64,000 nucleotides of DNA, from the NCBI GenBank assembly GCA_965218045.1, contig CBDCJX010000011.1, positions 124,001-188,000 of the forward strand, written 5' to 3'. The DNA comes from CAVRCA01 sp965218045. GTDB taxonomy: Bacteria; Pseudomonadota; Alphaproteobacteria; Acetobacterales; Acetobacteraceae. The notes under the pieces are model-generated. The model saw only the letters and a list, made by a program, of their open reading frames with translations. It did not search any database and was not told the DNA's origin. Both the position numbers and the translations under genes were made by a program. Below, piece by piece: positions 42,971-51,173 of this stretch. How positions within the stretch are numbered: the stretch's first letter is position 1; every line of letters starts with the position of its first letter.

Positions 42971-45838
42971 CTAGGCAGCGGCGGCGGCGTAGCTTTCGGG
43001 GGGGTCGCAGGTGCAGACCAGGTTGCGGTCGCCGTAGGCATTGTCGACGCGCTTGACCGGCGGCCAGTATTTCCCCGCCGCGACCCAAGGCAGCGGGAAC
43101 GCGGCCATTTCGCGCGAGTAGGGGCGGGGCCAGTTATCCGCCATCACCTCGGCGGCGGTGTGCGGCGCGCCTTTCAGCGGGTTGTCGGCCCGGTCGAGCC
43201 GGCCCGCCGCGATGTCGGCGATCTCGCCGCGAATCGCGATCATCGCGTCGCAGAACCGGTCCAGCTCGGCGCGGCCCTCGCTCTCGGTCGGCTCCACCAT
43301 CAAGGTGCCAGCGACCGGCCAGGACATGGTCGGAGCATGAAAGCCGTAATCCTGTAGCCGCTTGGCGATGTCCTCGACCATCACGCCGGCCTCTTGCTGG
43401 AAGCCTCGGCAGTCGATGATGCACTCATGCGCGACCAGCCCGCCGGGCCCGGCGTACAGCACCTTGTAGTGCGCGCGCAGCCGGGCCGCGACGTAGTTGG
43501 CGTTGAGGATCGCCATCTCGGTCGCGCGGGTCAGGCCGGCCGGCCCCATCATGCGGATGTAGGCGTAGCTGATCGGCAGGATCAGCGCGTTGCCGAACGG
43601 CGCCGCCGCGACCGGGCCGATGCCGCTCTCCGGTCCCGCATCGGCGCGCAGCGGATGGTTGGGCAGGAACGGGGCGAGGTGCGCGGCGACGCCGATCGGG
43701 CCGACACCAGGGCCGCCGCCGCCATGCGGGATGCAGAACGTCTTGTGCAAGTTGAGATGGCACACATCGGCGCCGATCGCCGCCGGCGCGGTCAGCCCGA
43801 CCTGCGCGTTCATGTTGGCGCCGTCCATGTAGACCTGCCCACCTTGCGCATGGACCAGCGCGCAGATCTCGCGGATATCGGCCTCGAACACACCGTGCGT
43901 GCTGGGATACGTCACCATCAGCGCCGCCAGCCGTGCGGCGTGCTGCTCGGTCTTGGCACGCAGATCGGCGAGATCGACATTGCCGTCGCGATCGCAGCCG
44001 ACCACGACCACGCGCATTCCCGCCATCGCGGCACTCGCCGGGTTGGTGCCGTGCGCGCTCGACGGGATCAGGCACACGTCGCGCTGCGCCTCGCCGCGCG
44101 CCGCGTGATAGGCGCGGATCGCCAGCAAGCCGGCATACTCGCCTTGCGAACCGGCATTGGGCTGCAACGACACAGCGGCGAACCCGGTGATCGCGCGCAG
44201 CCACTCCGCGAGGCGTCCGATCAGGATGGCATAACCCTCAGTCTGCTCGGCCGGCGCGAACGGATGGATGTCGGCGAAGCCCGGCAGCGAGATCGGCATC
44301 ATCTCGGCCGTCGCGTTCAGCTTCATCGTGCACGAGCCGAGCGGGATCATGCTGCGGTTCAGCGCGATATCCTTGTCCTCCAGCCGCTTGAGGTAACGCA
44401 GCATCTCGTGCTCGGCGCGATGCAAGCTGAACACCGATTGCGCCAGAAAGCCCGGCGCGCGCAACAGGGCGGCGGGAATGCTTGGCGGGGCCGCCGCGAG
44501 CGGCGCGCCGAGCACGTCGGCGAGCCGTTCGAGCTCGTCGCGCGTGACCGTCTCGTCGAGCGCGATGCCGACCGCGCCGGTGTCGACCCGGCGCAGGTTG
44601 AACCCGGCGGCGAGCGCGCGCTCGATCAGCGCCTCGGGCTGCGTTGTCTCGATCGTGATCGTCTCGAAATACGTCTCGTGGCGCAGCCGTAGCCCGGAGC
44701 GCTCGGCGCAATCGGCGAGCAGCCGCGCTTGCAAGTTGACCCGCCGCGCGATGCGGCGCAGCCCGTCCGGCCCATGCCATATCGCATACATCGAGGCGAT
44801 CACCGCGAGCAGCACCTGGGCGGTGCAGATGTTCGATGTCGCCTTCTCGCGCCTGATGTGCTGCTCGCGTGTCTGCAACGCGAGGCGCAGCGCGGATTGA
44901 CCAGCCGCATCCACGCTGACGCCCACCAGCCGTCCAGGCATGGTGCGGCGGAACGCGTCGCGGGTGGCGAAGAACCCGGCGTGCGGACCGCCGAACCCCA
45001 TCGGCACGCCGAAACGCTGCGCCGAGCCGACCACGACATCCGCGCCCATCTCGCCCGGCGGGGTCAGCAGCGCCAGCGCCAGCGGATCGGCCGCGACGAT
45101 GGCGAGCGCGCCCGCCTCGTGCGCGGCCGCGATCTCCGCGCCCAACGGCCGGATCGCGCCGGTCGTGCCGGGATATTGCAGCACCACGGCGAACGGGTTG
45201 GCCGCGCCGATCGCGGCGATGTCGCCGGGCGAGAAGTCCGCCAGTCGCCAGCCGAGCGGCCGGGCGCGCGTCGCCAGCACCGCCCGGGTCTGCGGATGCA
45301 CGTCATTGGCAACGGCGATCACGTCGGATTTCGTCTTGGCGATCGCGTGCGCCATCGCCATTGCCTCCGCCGCGGCGGTCGCCTCGTCGAGCAGCGAGGC
45401 GTTGGCGATCTGCATGCCGGTGAGCTCGCAAACCACGGTCTGGAAGTTGAGCAACGCCTCCAGCCGACCTTGCGCGATCTCCGCCTGGTACGGCGTGTAG
45501 GCGGTGTACCAGCCGGGATTCTCCAGCACGTTGCGCTGGATCACCGGCGGCGTGTGGGTGCCGTGATAGCCGAGGCCGATCAGCGATTTCTTCACGGCGT
45601 TGCGCGCGGCCAGGCCACGCAGCTCGGCGATGACACCAGCCTCGTCGATCGCTGGCGGCAGGTCGAGCGGCGCGGCGCTGCGGATGCCGCCCGGCACCGT
45701 CTTGGCCGCGAGGTCCTGCAGCGAGGCGGCACCCACCACCGGCAGCATGCCGGCGAGGTCGGTCTCGGAGGGGCCGATATGGCGGGCGACGAAGCCGTCC
45801 GCCGCCTCCAGCGCGGCGAGCTCGGCCAGTGCGTCCAT
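42971..45838 (-). CDS. gcvP: Glycine dehydrogenase (decarboxylating), P-protein
   Basis: 955 residues, the usual single-chain length. PLP-dependent decarboxylase of the glycine cleavage system, passing the aminomethyl group to the H-protein. The start FVARHIGPSETDLAGML is typical. Lys699 in CHLNLHKTFCIPHGGGGPG is the Schiff-base lysine. EKATSNICTAQVLLAV and CTMKLNATAEMMPI are further signatures. ATG 45838 follows the gcvH stop by one base. It is the last gene of the riboswitch-controlled operon; about 125 bp separate it from the exonuclease gene downstream. Confidence 0.97.
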   Translation of the reverse strand: MDALAELAALEAADGFVARHIGPSETDLAGMLPVVGAASLQDLAAKTVPGGIRSAAPLDLPPAIDEAGVIAELRGLAARNAVKKSLIGLGYHGTHTPPVIQRNVLENPGWYTAYTPYQAEIAQGRLEALLNFQTVVCELTGMQIANASLLDEATAAAEAMAMAHAIAKTKSDVIAVANDVHPQTRAVLATRARPLGWRLADFSPGDIAAIGAANPFAVVLQYPGTTGAIRPLGAEIAAAHEAGALAIVAADPLALALLTPPGEMGADVVVGSAQRFGVPMGFGGPHAGFFATRDAFRRTMPGRLVGVSVDAAGQSALRLALQTREQHIRREKATSNICTAQVLLAVIASMYAIWHGPDGLRRIARRVNLQARLLADCAERSGLRLRHETYFETITIETTQPEALIERALAAGFNLRRVDTGAVGIALDETVTRDELERLADVLGAPLAAAPPSIPAALLRAPGFLAQSVFSLHRAEHEMLRYLKRLEDKDIALNRSMIPLGSCTMKLNATAEMMPISLPGFADIHPFAPAEQTEGYAILIGRLAEWLRAITGFAAVSLQPNAGSQGEYAGLLAIRAYHAARGEAQRDVCLIPSSAHGTNPASAAMAGMRVVVVGCDRDGNVDLADLRAKTEQHAARLAALMVTYPSTHGVFEADIREICALVHAQGGQVYMDGANMNAQVGLTAPAAIGADVCHLNLHKTFCIPHGGGGPGVGPIGVAAHLAPFLPNHPLRADAGPESGIGPVAAAPFGNALILPISYAYIRMMGPAGLTRATEMAILNANYVAARLRAHYKVLYAGPGGLVAHECIIDCRGFQQEAGVMVEDIAKRLQDYGFHAPTMSWPVAGTLMVEPTESEGRAELDRFCDAMIAIRGEIADIAAGRLDRADNPLKGAPHTAAEVMADNWPRPYSREMAAFPLPWVAAGKYWPPVKRVDNAYGDRNLVCTCDPPESYAAAAA

Positions 45839-45839
45839 C

Positions 45840-46226
45840 CTACAGAGTCTCCACGTAGGCCTGGTAGGCCGCCTTATCCATCAGCGCGCCGAACTCGGCG
45901 TCGGCCACACCGGCAAGCTGGAAGAACCAGCCGGCATCGCCGGCGTCGCGGTTGACCAGCGAGGGGTCGTCGACGATCGCCTGGTTGCTCTCGACCACGC
46001 GGCCGGCGACCGGCGCGTACACGTCGTTCGCCGCCTTCACGCTTTCGACCACCGCGCAAGCCTCGTTGGCCGCCACCTCGCGGCCTGGCTCGGGCAGCTC
46101 GACGAACACGATGTCGCCGAGCGCTTCCTGCGCGTGATCGGTAATGCCGACCGTGGCGGTATCGCCCTCCAGACGCACCCACTCATGGTCGCGCGTGTAG
46201 CGGGTTTCGGCGTTCAACTGGGGCAT
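45840..46226 (-). CDS. gcvH: Glycine cleavage system H-protein
   Basis: 128 residues. Lipoyl carrier that shuttles the methylamine group between P- and T-proteins. Lys64 in ACAVVESVKAANDVYAPV is the lipoylation site. RYTRDHEWVRLEGDTATVG and GDIVFVELPEPG are family hallmarks. GAGAGGG precedes ATG 46226, 15 bp after the gcvT stop. No lipoylation enzymes are adjacent. Confidence 0.97.
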   Translation of the reverse strand: MPQLNAETRYTRDHEWVRLEGDTATVGITDHAQEALGDIVFVELPEPGREVAANEACAVVESVKAANDVYAPVAGRVVESNQAIVDDPSLVNRDAGDAGWFFQLAGVADAEFGALMDKAAYQAYVETL

Positions 46227-46241
46227 GCGTCTGTATCCCTC

Positions 46242-47381
46242 TCAGCGAGCGTAGCGGTGCGGAACGAAGGGCAGCGGCACCACGCGGGCCGGCCGGTTCT
46301 GGCCGCGTACCGTCAAATGCAGGGCGGTGCCGTCGGTGGCGAGGTCCTTGCGCACGTAGCCCATGGCGATCGGCGCATTGAGGCTGGGCGAGAACCCGCC
46401 CGAGGTGACCGATCCGGCGCCGGTGCCGTCCTCGGCGACGATCAGCGTCGCGGCACGTGCCGGCGCGCGGCCGTCCGGGCGCAGCCCCACGCGGTGGCGG
46501 TGGGCGCCGTTCTCGAGCTGATCGCGGATCGCCAACGCGCCGATGAAGTCCCACGCCACGCGGCGGCGCTTGCCGATGGTCCAGGTGAGCCCTGCCTCGA
46601 CCGGCGAGGTCAGCTCGTCGATATCCAAGCCGTAGAGCGGCAAGCCGGCTTCCAAGCGGAGCGAGTCGCGAGCGCCAAGCCCAGCCGGCAGCACCTCGGG
46701 CTCGCGCAGCAGGCGCTCGGCTAGCGCGGTGGCGTGCTCGGCCGGGACTGAGATCTCGAAGCCGTCTTCGCCGGTGTAGCCGGAGCGGCTGACGAAACAC
46801 GCGGCGTCGTCGAGCTCGACCCGGCGGACGCCCATGAAGCCGAGTGACGCCGCCTGCGGGCTCAGCCGCGCCATCACCGCGCCGGACGCGGGGCCTTGCA
46901 GCGCCAGCAGGGCACGATCCTCGAGCAAGCTCGGCCACAGCGCCTCGGGCAGCTCATCGCGCAGGTGCAGCATGTCATCGCCGGTGCGCGAGGCATTGAC
47001 GACGAGCAGGAACTCGCTCTCGCCGAGCCGGGCGACCATCAGATCGTCAAAGATGCCGCCCGCCTCGTTGGTGAACAGCGTGTAGCGCTGCCGACCGGGG
47101 CGCAGCCCGGTGATGTCGCCGGGCACCAGCCGCTCCAGCGCAGCCGCCGCGTCCGATCCGCGCAGGCTCGCCTGGCCCATGTGGGAGACATCGAACAGCG
47201 CCGCCCGCTCGCGACAGTGCCGGTGCTCGGCCATTATGCCGGGCCCGTATTGCAGCGGCATTTCGTAGCCGGCGAACGGCACCATGCGGGCGCCCAGGCT
47301 GCGATGCAGCGCGTCCAGCGGGGTGGTTTTCGGCTCCTCCCCCATCGGATCATCAGGCAAGGCGTTCTCGATCTCGGCCAT
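46242..47381 (-). CDS. gcvT: Aminomethyltransferase, glycine cleavage T-protein
   Basis: 379 residues from ATG 47381, with GGAG 7 nt before it. It transfers the methylene group from the H-protein to tetrahydrofolate and releases ammonia. LGARMVPFAGYEMPLQYGPG, LFDVSHMGQASLRG, SRSGYTGEDGFEISVPA and LGARDSLRLEAGLPLYG are GcvT signatures. ATG 47345 (MGEEPKTTPLDALH) is an alternative start. It is the first gene of the operon, with the tandem glycine riboswitch in its leader. The in-frame extension upstream of 47381 runs toward the riboswitch and was rejected. Confidence 0.96.
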   Translation of the reverse strand: MAEIENALPDDPMGEEPKTTPLDALHRSLGARMVPFAGYEMPLQYGPGIMAEHRHCRERAALFDVSHMGQASLRGSDAAAALERLVPGDITGLRPGRQRYTLFTNEAGGIFDDLMVARLGESEFLLVVNASRTGDDMLHLRDELPEALWPSLLEDRALLALQGPASGAVMARLSPQAASLGFMGVRRVELDDAACFVSRSGYTGEDGFEISVPAEHATALAERLLREPEVLPAGLGARDSLRLEAGLPLYGLDIDELTSPVEAGLTWTIGKRRRVAWDFIGALAIRDQLENGAHRHRVGLRPDGRAPARAATLIVAEDGTGAGSVTSGGFSPSLNAPIAMGYVRKDLATDGTALHLTVRGQNRPARVVPLPFVPHRYAR

Positions 47382-47459
47382 TCGGCGCTCCGCAACGGGT
47401 CGCCCGACAGCACACCGCCGTCGGGTGGGAGCATCGGAAACGCCCGACACCGCCCTGCG

Positions 47460-47662
47460 ACCCCCCTCTGTCACGGAACCTGAGAGATTCGGGTTACGAT
47501 CTCGCTAGGAGCGCACCCTTTCTCCGTCGGTGCGAAGCGGCGCGCGCCACTCCGGCTTTCCAGAGATCCTGATCCCGGCGCGGTCCTGCTTGCCTGAGCG
47601 TTTCCGGGGGCCGGTTGCGCCTTCGGCGGCGGACCCGGATCGGACCCGCTCTCTCCCGCGCC
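47460..47662 (-). ncRNA. Tandem glycine riboswitch
   Basis: Two glycine aptamers in series in the gcvT leader. Read on the minus strand, aptamer I has GCGGGAGAGAG, GCCGAAGGCGCAA, CGGAAACGCUCAGGCA and AGGACCG, all close to consensus. A short linker leads to aptamer II with UCUGGAAAG, CACCGACGGAGAAAG and CGAAUCUCUCAGGUUCCGUG, ending in ACAGAGGGGGG. About 80 nt remain between the second aptamer and ATG 47381, enough for an expression platform. Glycine binding normally turns the gcv operon on. No clear promoter could be assigned upstream. Confidence 0.93.
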
Positions 47663-47811
47663 GGATGCGCGGACCGGGGGAACATGACGCAGCGCAGCAC
47701 CCGGCGCAACAAATTCGACAGGTGGTGCTTAAGTTTGAAAATCCTGAAGGCCGGACGGTGCTGGCAGAGCGCGTGTAGCCGACCTATGATCAGCACTTTA
47801 TAGGTGAAATC
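47663..47811. other. Spacer between riboswitch and small ORF
   Basis: About 150 bp holding the presumed gcv promoter (minus) and the start region of the small plus-strand gene. It is more AT-rich around 47710-47810 than its surroundings. TATGAT at 47785-47790 could be a -10 box for the plus strand, but no good -35 box accompanies it. Nothing else was seen. Confidence 0.4.
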
Positions 47812-47994
47812 ATGGGAAATTCTCACCTTCAGGGCAACCGCAAGCCGGTCGATGCCCTGGCGAAGCGTGTGACATCGAAGCGGAAGCGGCTGATTAACCC
47901 GTCAATCGGGCCAGAGGCCCAGAAACGAGCGGAGCTCGCACTGGCGCGCGCCGCCGGCAAGCGCAAGCGTATCATTAGGTTTGGCATAGAGTAG
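47812..47994 (+). CDS. Small basic hypothetical protein
   Basis: 60 residues, strongly basic (KPVDALAKRVTSKRKRLINP, RAAGKRKRIIRFG), with no membrane segment. AGGTGA lies correctly spaced before ATG 47812. Codon use is less GC-biased than in neighbouring genes. It sits alone between the glycine riboswitch and a convergent lipoprotein gene. A nucleic-acid-binding role is conceivable from charge alone. No family is recognised, so it could also be a chance frame. Confidence 0.4.
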   Translation: MGNSHLQGNRKPVDALAKRVTSKRKRLINPSIGPEAQKRAELALARAAGKRKRIIRFGIE

Positions 47995-48020
47995 AGCGTC
48001 GAACGGACCGAGAGAGTGGG

Positions 48021-48608
48021 TCAGCGCGGCCCGCGCTTGCGGTTCAGCGCGAGCTCGTCCGGCGTGACCTCGAAGCCGACGACCACGTCATAGGCCGAGC
48101 CGCGCTTCTCCGGATCGGTCGGCAAGACCAGACGCACCGGATCGCTGGTCAACCGCAGCGTGTCGGCATTGGCGGCGAATTGCGGCTCGACGCGATAGAC
48201 CTGCTTGTCCAGCATCGTCCCGCCCTCGCTAACCGCGACGAAGAACGGCACTTCTTCGCGTGCGCCACGCGCGGCGGGGCCGCGGGTGAGCTGCATCGCG
48301 ACGGCGACCGTAACCTCAAGATGACGGCGATCCTCGCGGGTGCAGGTGCCGGAGACGCCTGTGATCCGGCCGTCGATCACCATATCTGTCAGATCGCGCC
48401 CGCCGGACGACCCGCCCGGCCCCCGCGTGCTGTCGTAGCGGGTGAGGTCGGCCGCGTCGGCCAGGATCCCGGTGCGGGGGCAGGTCGGCGGGAAGGTGGC
48501 GGTCGGCGCGCCGCCACGACATCCGGCCAGGACGGCCGACAGGCCGACCGCCAGCAGGGCGAGGCGAACGAGGATTCCCGATCGGCGGCGCGGGGCGTTT
48601 CGAGACAT
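48021..48608 (-). CDS. Lipoprotein of unknown function
   Basis: 195 residues from ATG 48608. The signal peptide RRRSGILVRLALLAVGLSAV ends in LAGC with Cys30 as the lipidation site. The mature part has TCPRTGILADAADLTRYDS, then a beta-rich stretch (DLTDMVIDGRITGVSG, RHLEVTVAVAMQLTRGPA) and ends with DVVVGFEVTPDELALNRKR. This layout is common for a conserved alphaproteobacterial lipoprotein without known function. It is divergent from ispH across about 145 bp. Confidence 0.8.
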   Translation of the reverse strand: MSRNAPRRRSGILVRLALLAVGLSAVLAGCRGGAPTATFPPTCPRTGILADAADLTRYDSTRGPGGSSGGRDLTDMVIDGRITGVSGTCTREDRRHLEVTVAVAMQLTRGPAARGAREEVPFFVAVSEGGTMLDKQVYRVEPQFAANADTLRLTSDPVRLVLPTDPEKRGSAYDVVVGFEVTPDELALNRKRGPR

Positions 48609-48753
48609 GACGGAGGCAGGCGGGACCGTGAGCGACATCGATAACTCCGAGGGCGGCGTGCCGGGCATATCCGCTGGTGCGACGGGCGACAACACGCGGC
48701 GCTTGACGCCGGGCGCGAAAGGCGCGATCCGGCCCCCTCACACCGACCGTCCC

Positions 48754-49698
48754 ATGCCCGAGCAACCTCCCTTGCGCATCCTGCTTGCCGGACCGCGCGG
48801 TTTCTGCGCCGGAGTCGATCGCGCCGTCCGGGTGGTCGAGGAGGCGCTGCGCCGCGATGGCGCGCCCGTCTATGTGCGGCACGAGATCGTCCATAATCGC
48901 GCGGTGGTGGAGGCGCTCGAATCGCAGGGCGCGGTGTTTGTCGAGGAGCTCGACGAGGTTCCCGCCAACGCGCCGGTGGTTTTTTCCGCCCACGGCGTGC
49001 CGAAATCGGTGCCGATCGAGGCGCGCCGGCGCAATCTCAGCTATCTCGACGCGACCTGCCCGCTGGTGAGCAAGGTGCATCGCGAGGCGGAGCGGCATTT
49101 CGGCGCCGACCGACACATCCTGATGATCGGCCATGCCGGGCATCCGGAGGTGGAGGGCACGATGGGCCAGCTGCCGCACGGCGCGATGACCCTGGTGCAG
49201 GACGCGGCCGAAGCCGACGCGGTGGCACCACCCCAGACCGAGCGCCTTGCCTTCATCACCCAGACCACCTTGTCGGTCGACGACACGGCCGAGATCGTTG
49301 GCATCCTGCGCCGGCGCTTCCCCGCAATCGTCGGGCCGGCGCGGGAAGACATCTGCTACGCCACCACCAACCGCCAGGCGGCGGTGAAGGCGGTGGCGCC
49401 GGATTGCGACCTGGTCATCGTCATCGGCAGTCCGAACTCGTCGAACTCGCAGCGGCTGCGCGAGGTGGCCGAGCGCGCCGGCGCCGGCCGGGCGTTGTTG
49501 CTGCCACGCATCGAGGCGCTCGACTGGGCGGAGCTGGACGGGGTCGGCACGTTGGGCGTGACCGCCGGCGCCTCCGCCCCCGAATTCCTGGTCGAGCAGC
49601 TGATCGAGCGGCTGGGTGAGCGCTTCGCGTTGACCGTGGAGGAGCGGCGGGTGACGCAGGAAAACGTGGTGTTCAAGCTACCCGCTCCACTCGCCTGA
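48754..49698 (+). CDS. ispH: 4-hydroxy-3-methylbut-2-enyl diphosphate reductase
   Basis: 314 residues from ATG 48754. Last step of the MEP pathway, giving IPP and DMAPP. Cys18 (LLAGPRGFCAGVDRAV), Cys102 (SYLDATCPLVSKVH) and Cys201 (EDICYATTNRQAAV) are the [4Fe-4S] ligands. VRHEIVHNRAVVEAL, VVFSAHGVPKSV and VIGSPNSSNSQRL are further signatures. In-frame codons before 48754 exist (a possible ATG at 48607), but that start would overlap the divergent lipoprotein gene. The next gene, thrB, begins 18 bp after the stop. Confidence 0.96.
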   Translation: MPEQPPLRILLAGPRGFCAGVDRAVRVVEEALRRDGAPVYVRHEIVHNRAVVEALESQGAVFVEELDEVPANAPVVFSAHGVPKSVPIEARRRNLSYLDATCPLVSKVHREAERHFGADRHILMIGHAGHPEVEGTMGQLPHGAMTLVQDAAEADAVAPPQTERLAFITQTTLSVDDTAEIVGILRRRFPAIVGPAREDICYATTNRQAAVKAVAPDCDLVIVIGSPNSSNSQRLREVAERAGAGRALLLPRIEALDWAELDGVGTLGVTAGASAPEFLVEQLIERLGERFALTVEERRVTQENVVFKLPAPLA

Positions 49699-49716
49699 CG
49701 CGGCACCGGGGGCGCG

Positions 49717-50676
49717 ATGGCGGTCTACACCGAGGTCACCGACGACGCGCTCGCCGGGTTTCTGGCCGACTACGATATCGGCACGATGGTGGCGTTCCGG
49801 GGCATCGCCGAGGGGGTCGAGAACAGCAACTACTCGCTGCGCACATCCGAGGGCGACTTTCACCTCACGCTCTACGAGAAGCGCGTCGACCCGGCCGATC
49901 TGCCCTGGTTTCTTGGCCTGATGGAACATCTTGCCCAGCATGACATCGTCTGCCCCCAGCCCGTTCGCGCCCGTGACGGCCGCACGTTGATGAGCCTGTG
50001 CGAGCGCAAGGCGGCGATCACCACGTTTCTGCCGGGCGTCTGGCCGCGCCGGGTGCGCCCCGAGCATTGTGGCCCGGTCGGCGCCACCTTGGCGCGGATG
50101 CATCTCGCGGGCGCGGACTACGCGCCGACGCGCCGCAACACGCTCGGCCCCGAGGCTTGGCCGCCGCTGCTCGGCTTGGTCCGCTCCCGCGCCGACGAGG
50201 TCCAGCCCGGCCTCGCCGCCGAACTCGATGCAGCACTTCCGGCGATCCTCGCGACCTGGCCGGACGCATTGCCGATCGGGCACATCCATGCCGATCTGTT
50301 CCCGGACAATCTGTTCTTCCTCGCGGGCTGCGTGTCCGGGGTGATCGACTTCTATTTCGCGGCGACCGACATCCTCGCCTACGACCTCGCGGTCTGCCTC
50401 AACGCCTGGTGCTTCGAGCCGGATTTCTCGCTCAACGTGACCAAGGCGCGGCTGCTGCTGGCCGGCTACGACGCGGTGCGACCGCTGACGGCGATGGAAC
50501 GCGCGGCGTTGCCGGTGCTCTGCCAGGGCGCCGCGCTGCGATTCCTGCTCACCCGGCTATACGACTGGCACAACCGGACGGAGGGCGCGCTGGTCACGCC
50601 AAAAAACCCGCTGGACTACTGGCGTCGGCTGCGCTTCCATCTCGCCGCCCGCGACGAACACGCCTATGGCATCTGA
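49717..50676 (+). CDS. thrB: Homoserine kinase, aminoglycoside-phosphotransferase type (ThrB2)
   Basis: 319 residues. Phosphorylates homoserine in threonine synthesis. This is the APH-fold variant common in alphaproteobacteria, unlike the GHMP-type E. coli ThrB. MAVYTEVTDDALAGFLADYD is the family start. IAEGVENSNYSLRTSEG is the nucleotide loop, GHIHADLFPDNLFFLAG the catalytic HxDLFPDN segment, and GVIDFYFAATDILAYDLAV the metal-binding DFYxA motif. It sits between ispH and rnhA, a conserved order in this class. It overlaps rnhA by 11 bp. Confidence 0.95.
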   Translation: MAVYTEVTDDALAGFLADYDIGTMVAFRGIAEGVENSNYSLRTSEGDFHLTLYEKRVDPADLPWFLGLMEHLAQHDIVCPQPVRARDGRTLMSLCERKAAITTFLPGVWPRRVRPEHCGPVGATLARMHLAGADYAPTRRNTLGPEAWPPLLGLVRSRADEVQPGLAAELDAALPAILATWPDALPIGHIHADLFPDNLFFLAGCVSGVIDFYFAATDILAYDLAVCLNAWCFEPDFSLNVTKARLLLAGYDAVRPLTAMERAALPVLCQGAALRFLLTRLYDWHNRTEGALVTPKNPLDYWRRLRFHLAARDEHAYGI

Positions 50677-51133
50677 CCCGTCGCCCGAGGTTGAACCGGA
50701 GGTGCGGGTCTGGACCGATGGCGGCTGCAAGCCCAATCCCGGTCCCGGCGGCTGGGGCGCGATCCTGCTGTTTCGTGGTCATGAACGGGAGCTCAGCGGT
50801 GCCGAGCCCGCCTCGACCAACAACCGGATGGAGCTCACCGCCGCCGCCGCCGCGTTGGAGGCGCTGATCCGCCCTTGCCGCGTCGCCATGCACACCGACA
50901 GCGAATACGTGCGCAACGGCATCACCCGCTGGCACACCGGCTGGGTGCGCCGCAACTGGCGCAACGCGGCGGGCGACCCGGTCGCCAACATGGATCTATG
51001 GCGCCGCCTGCTCACCGCCGCCGCTCGTCATGAGGTGGTGGACTGGCACTGGGTGCGCGGCCACTCCGGCGACCCGCTGAACGAGCGCGCCGACAAGCTG
51101 GCCACGGCGGCTCGTAACTCCCTCGACCGGTGA
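50666..51133 (+). CDS. rnhA: Ribonuclease HI
   Basis: 155 residues from ATG 50666. Degrades the RNA strand of RNA-DNA hybrids, for example Okazaki primers and R-loops. Active-site acids are Asp18 (VWTDGGCKPNPGPGG), Glu56 (TNNRMELTAA), Asp78 (MHTDSEYVRNG) and Asp143 (ERADKLA), with His133 in WVRGHSGDPLNE. The basic handle segment GWVRRNWRNAAGDPV is present. It is coupled to thrB by an 11-bp overlap. It converges on the peroxiredoxin-like gene. Confidence 0.97.
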   Translation: MASDPSPEVEPEVRVWTDGGCKPNPGPGGWGAILLFRGHERELSGAEPASTNNRMELTAAAAALEALIRPCRVAMHTDSEYVRNGITRWHTGWVRRNWRNAAGDPVANMDLWRRLLTAAARHEVVDWHWVRGHSGDPLNERADKLATAARNSLDR

Positions 51134-51173
51134 ACCCTACGCCAGCCGGAACGGCCAGCGCGGGGGTGGTTGC

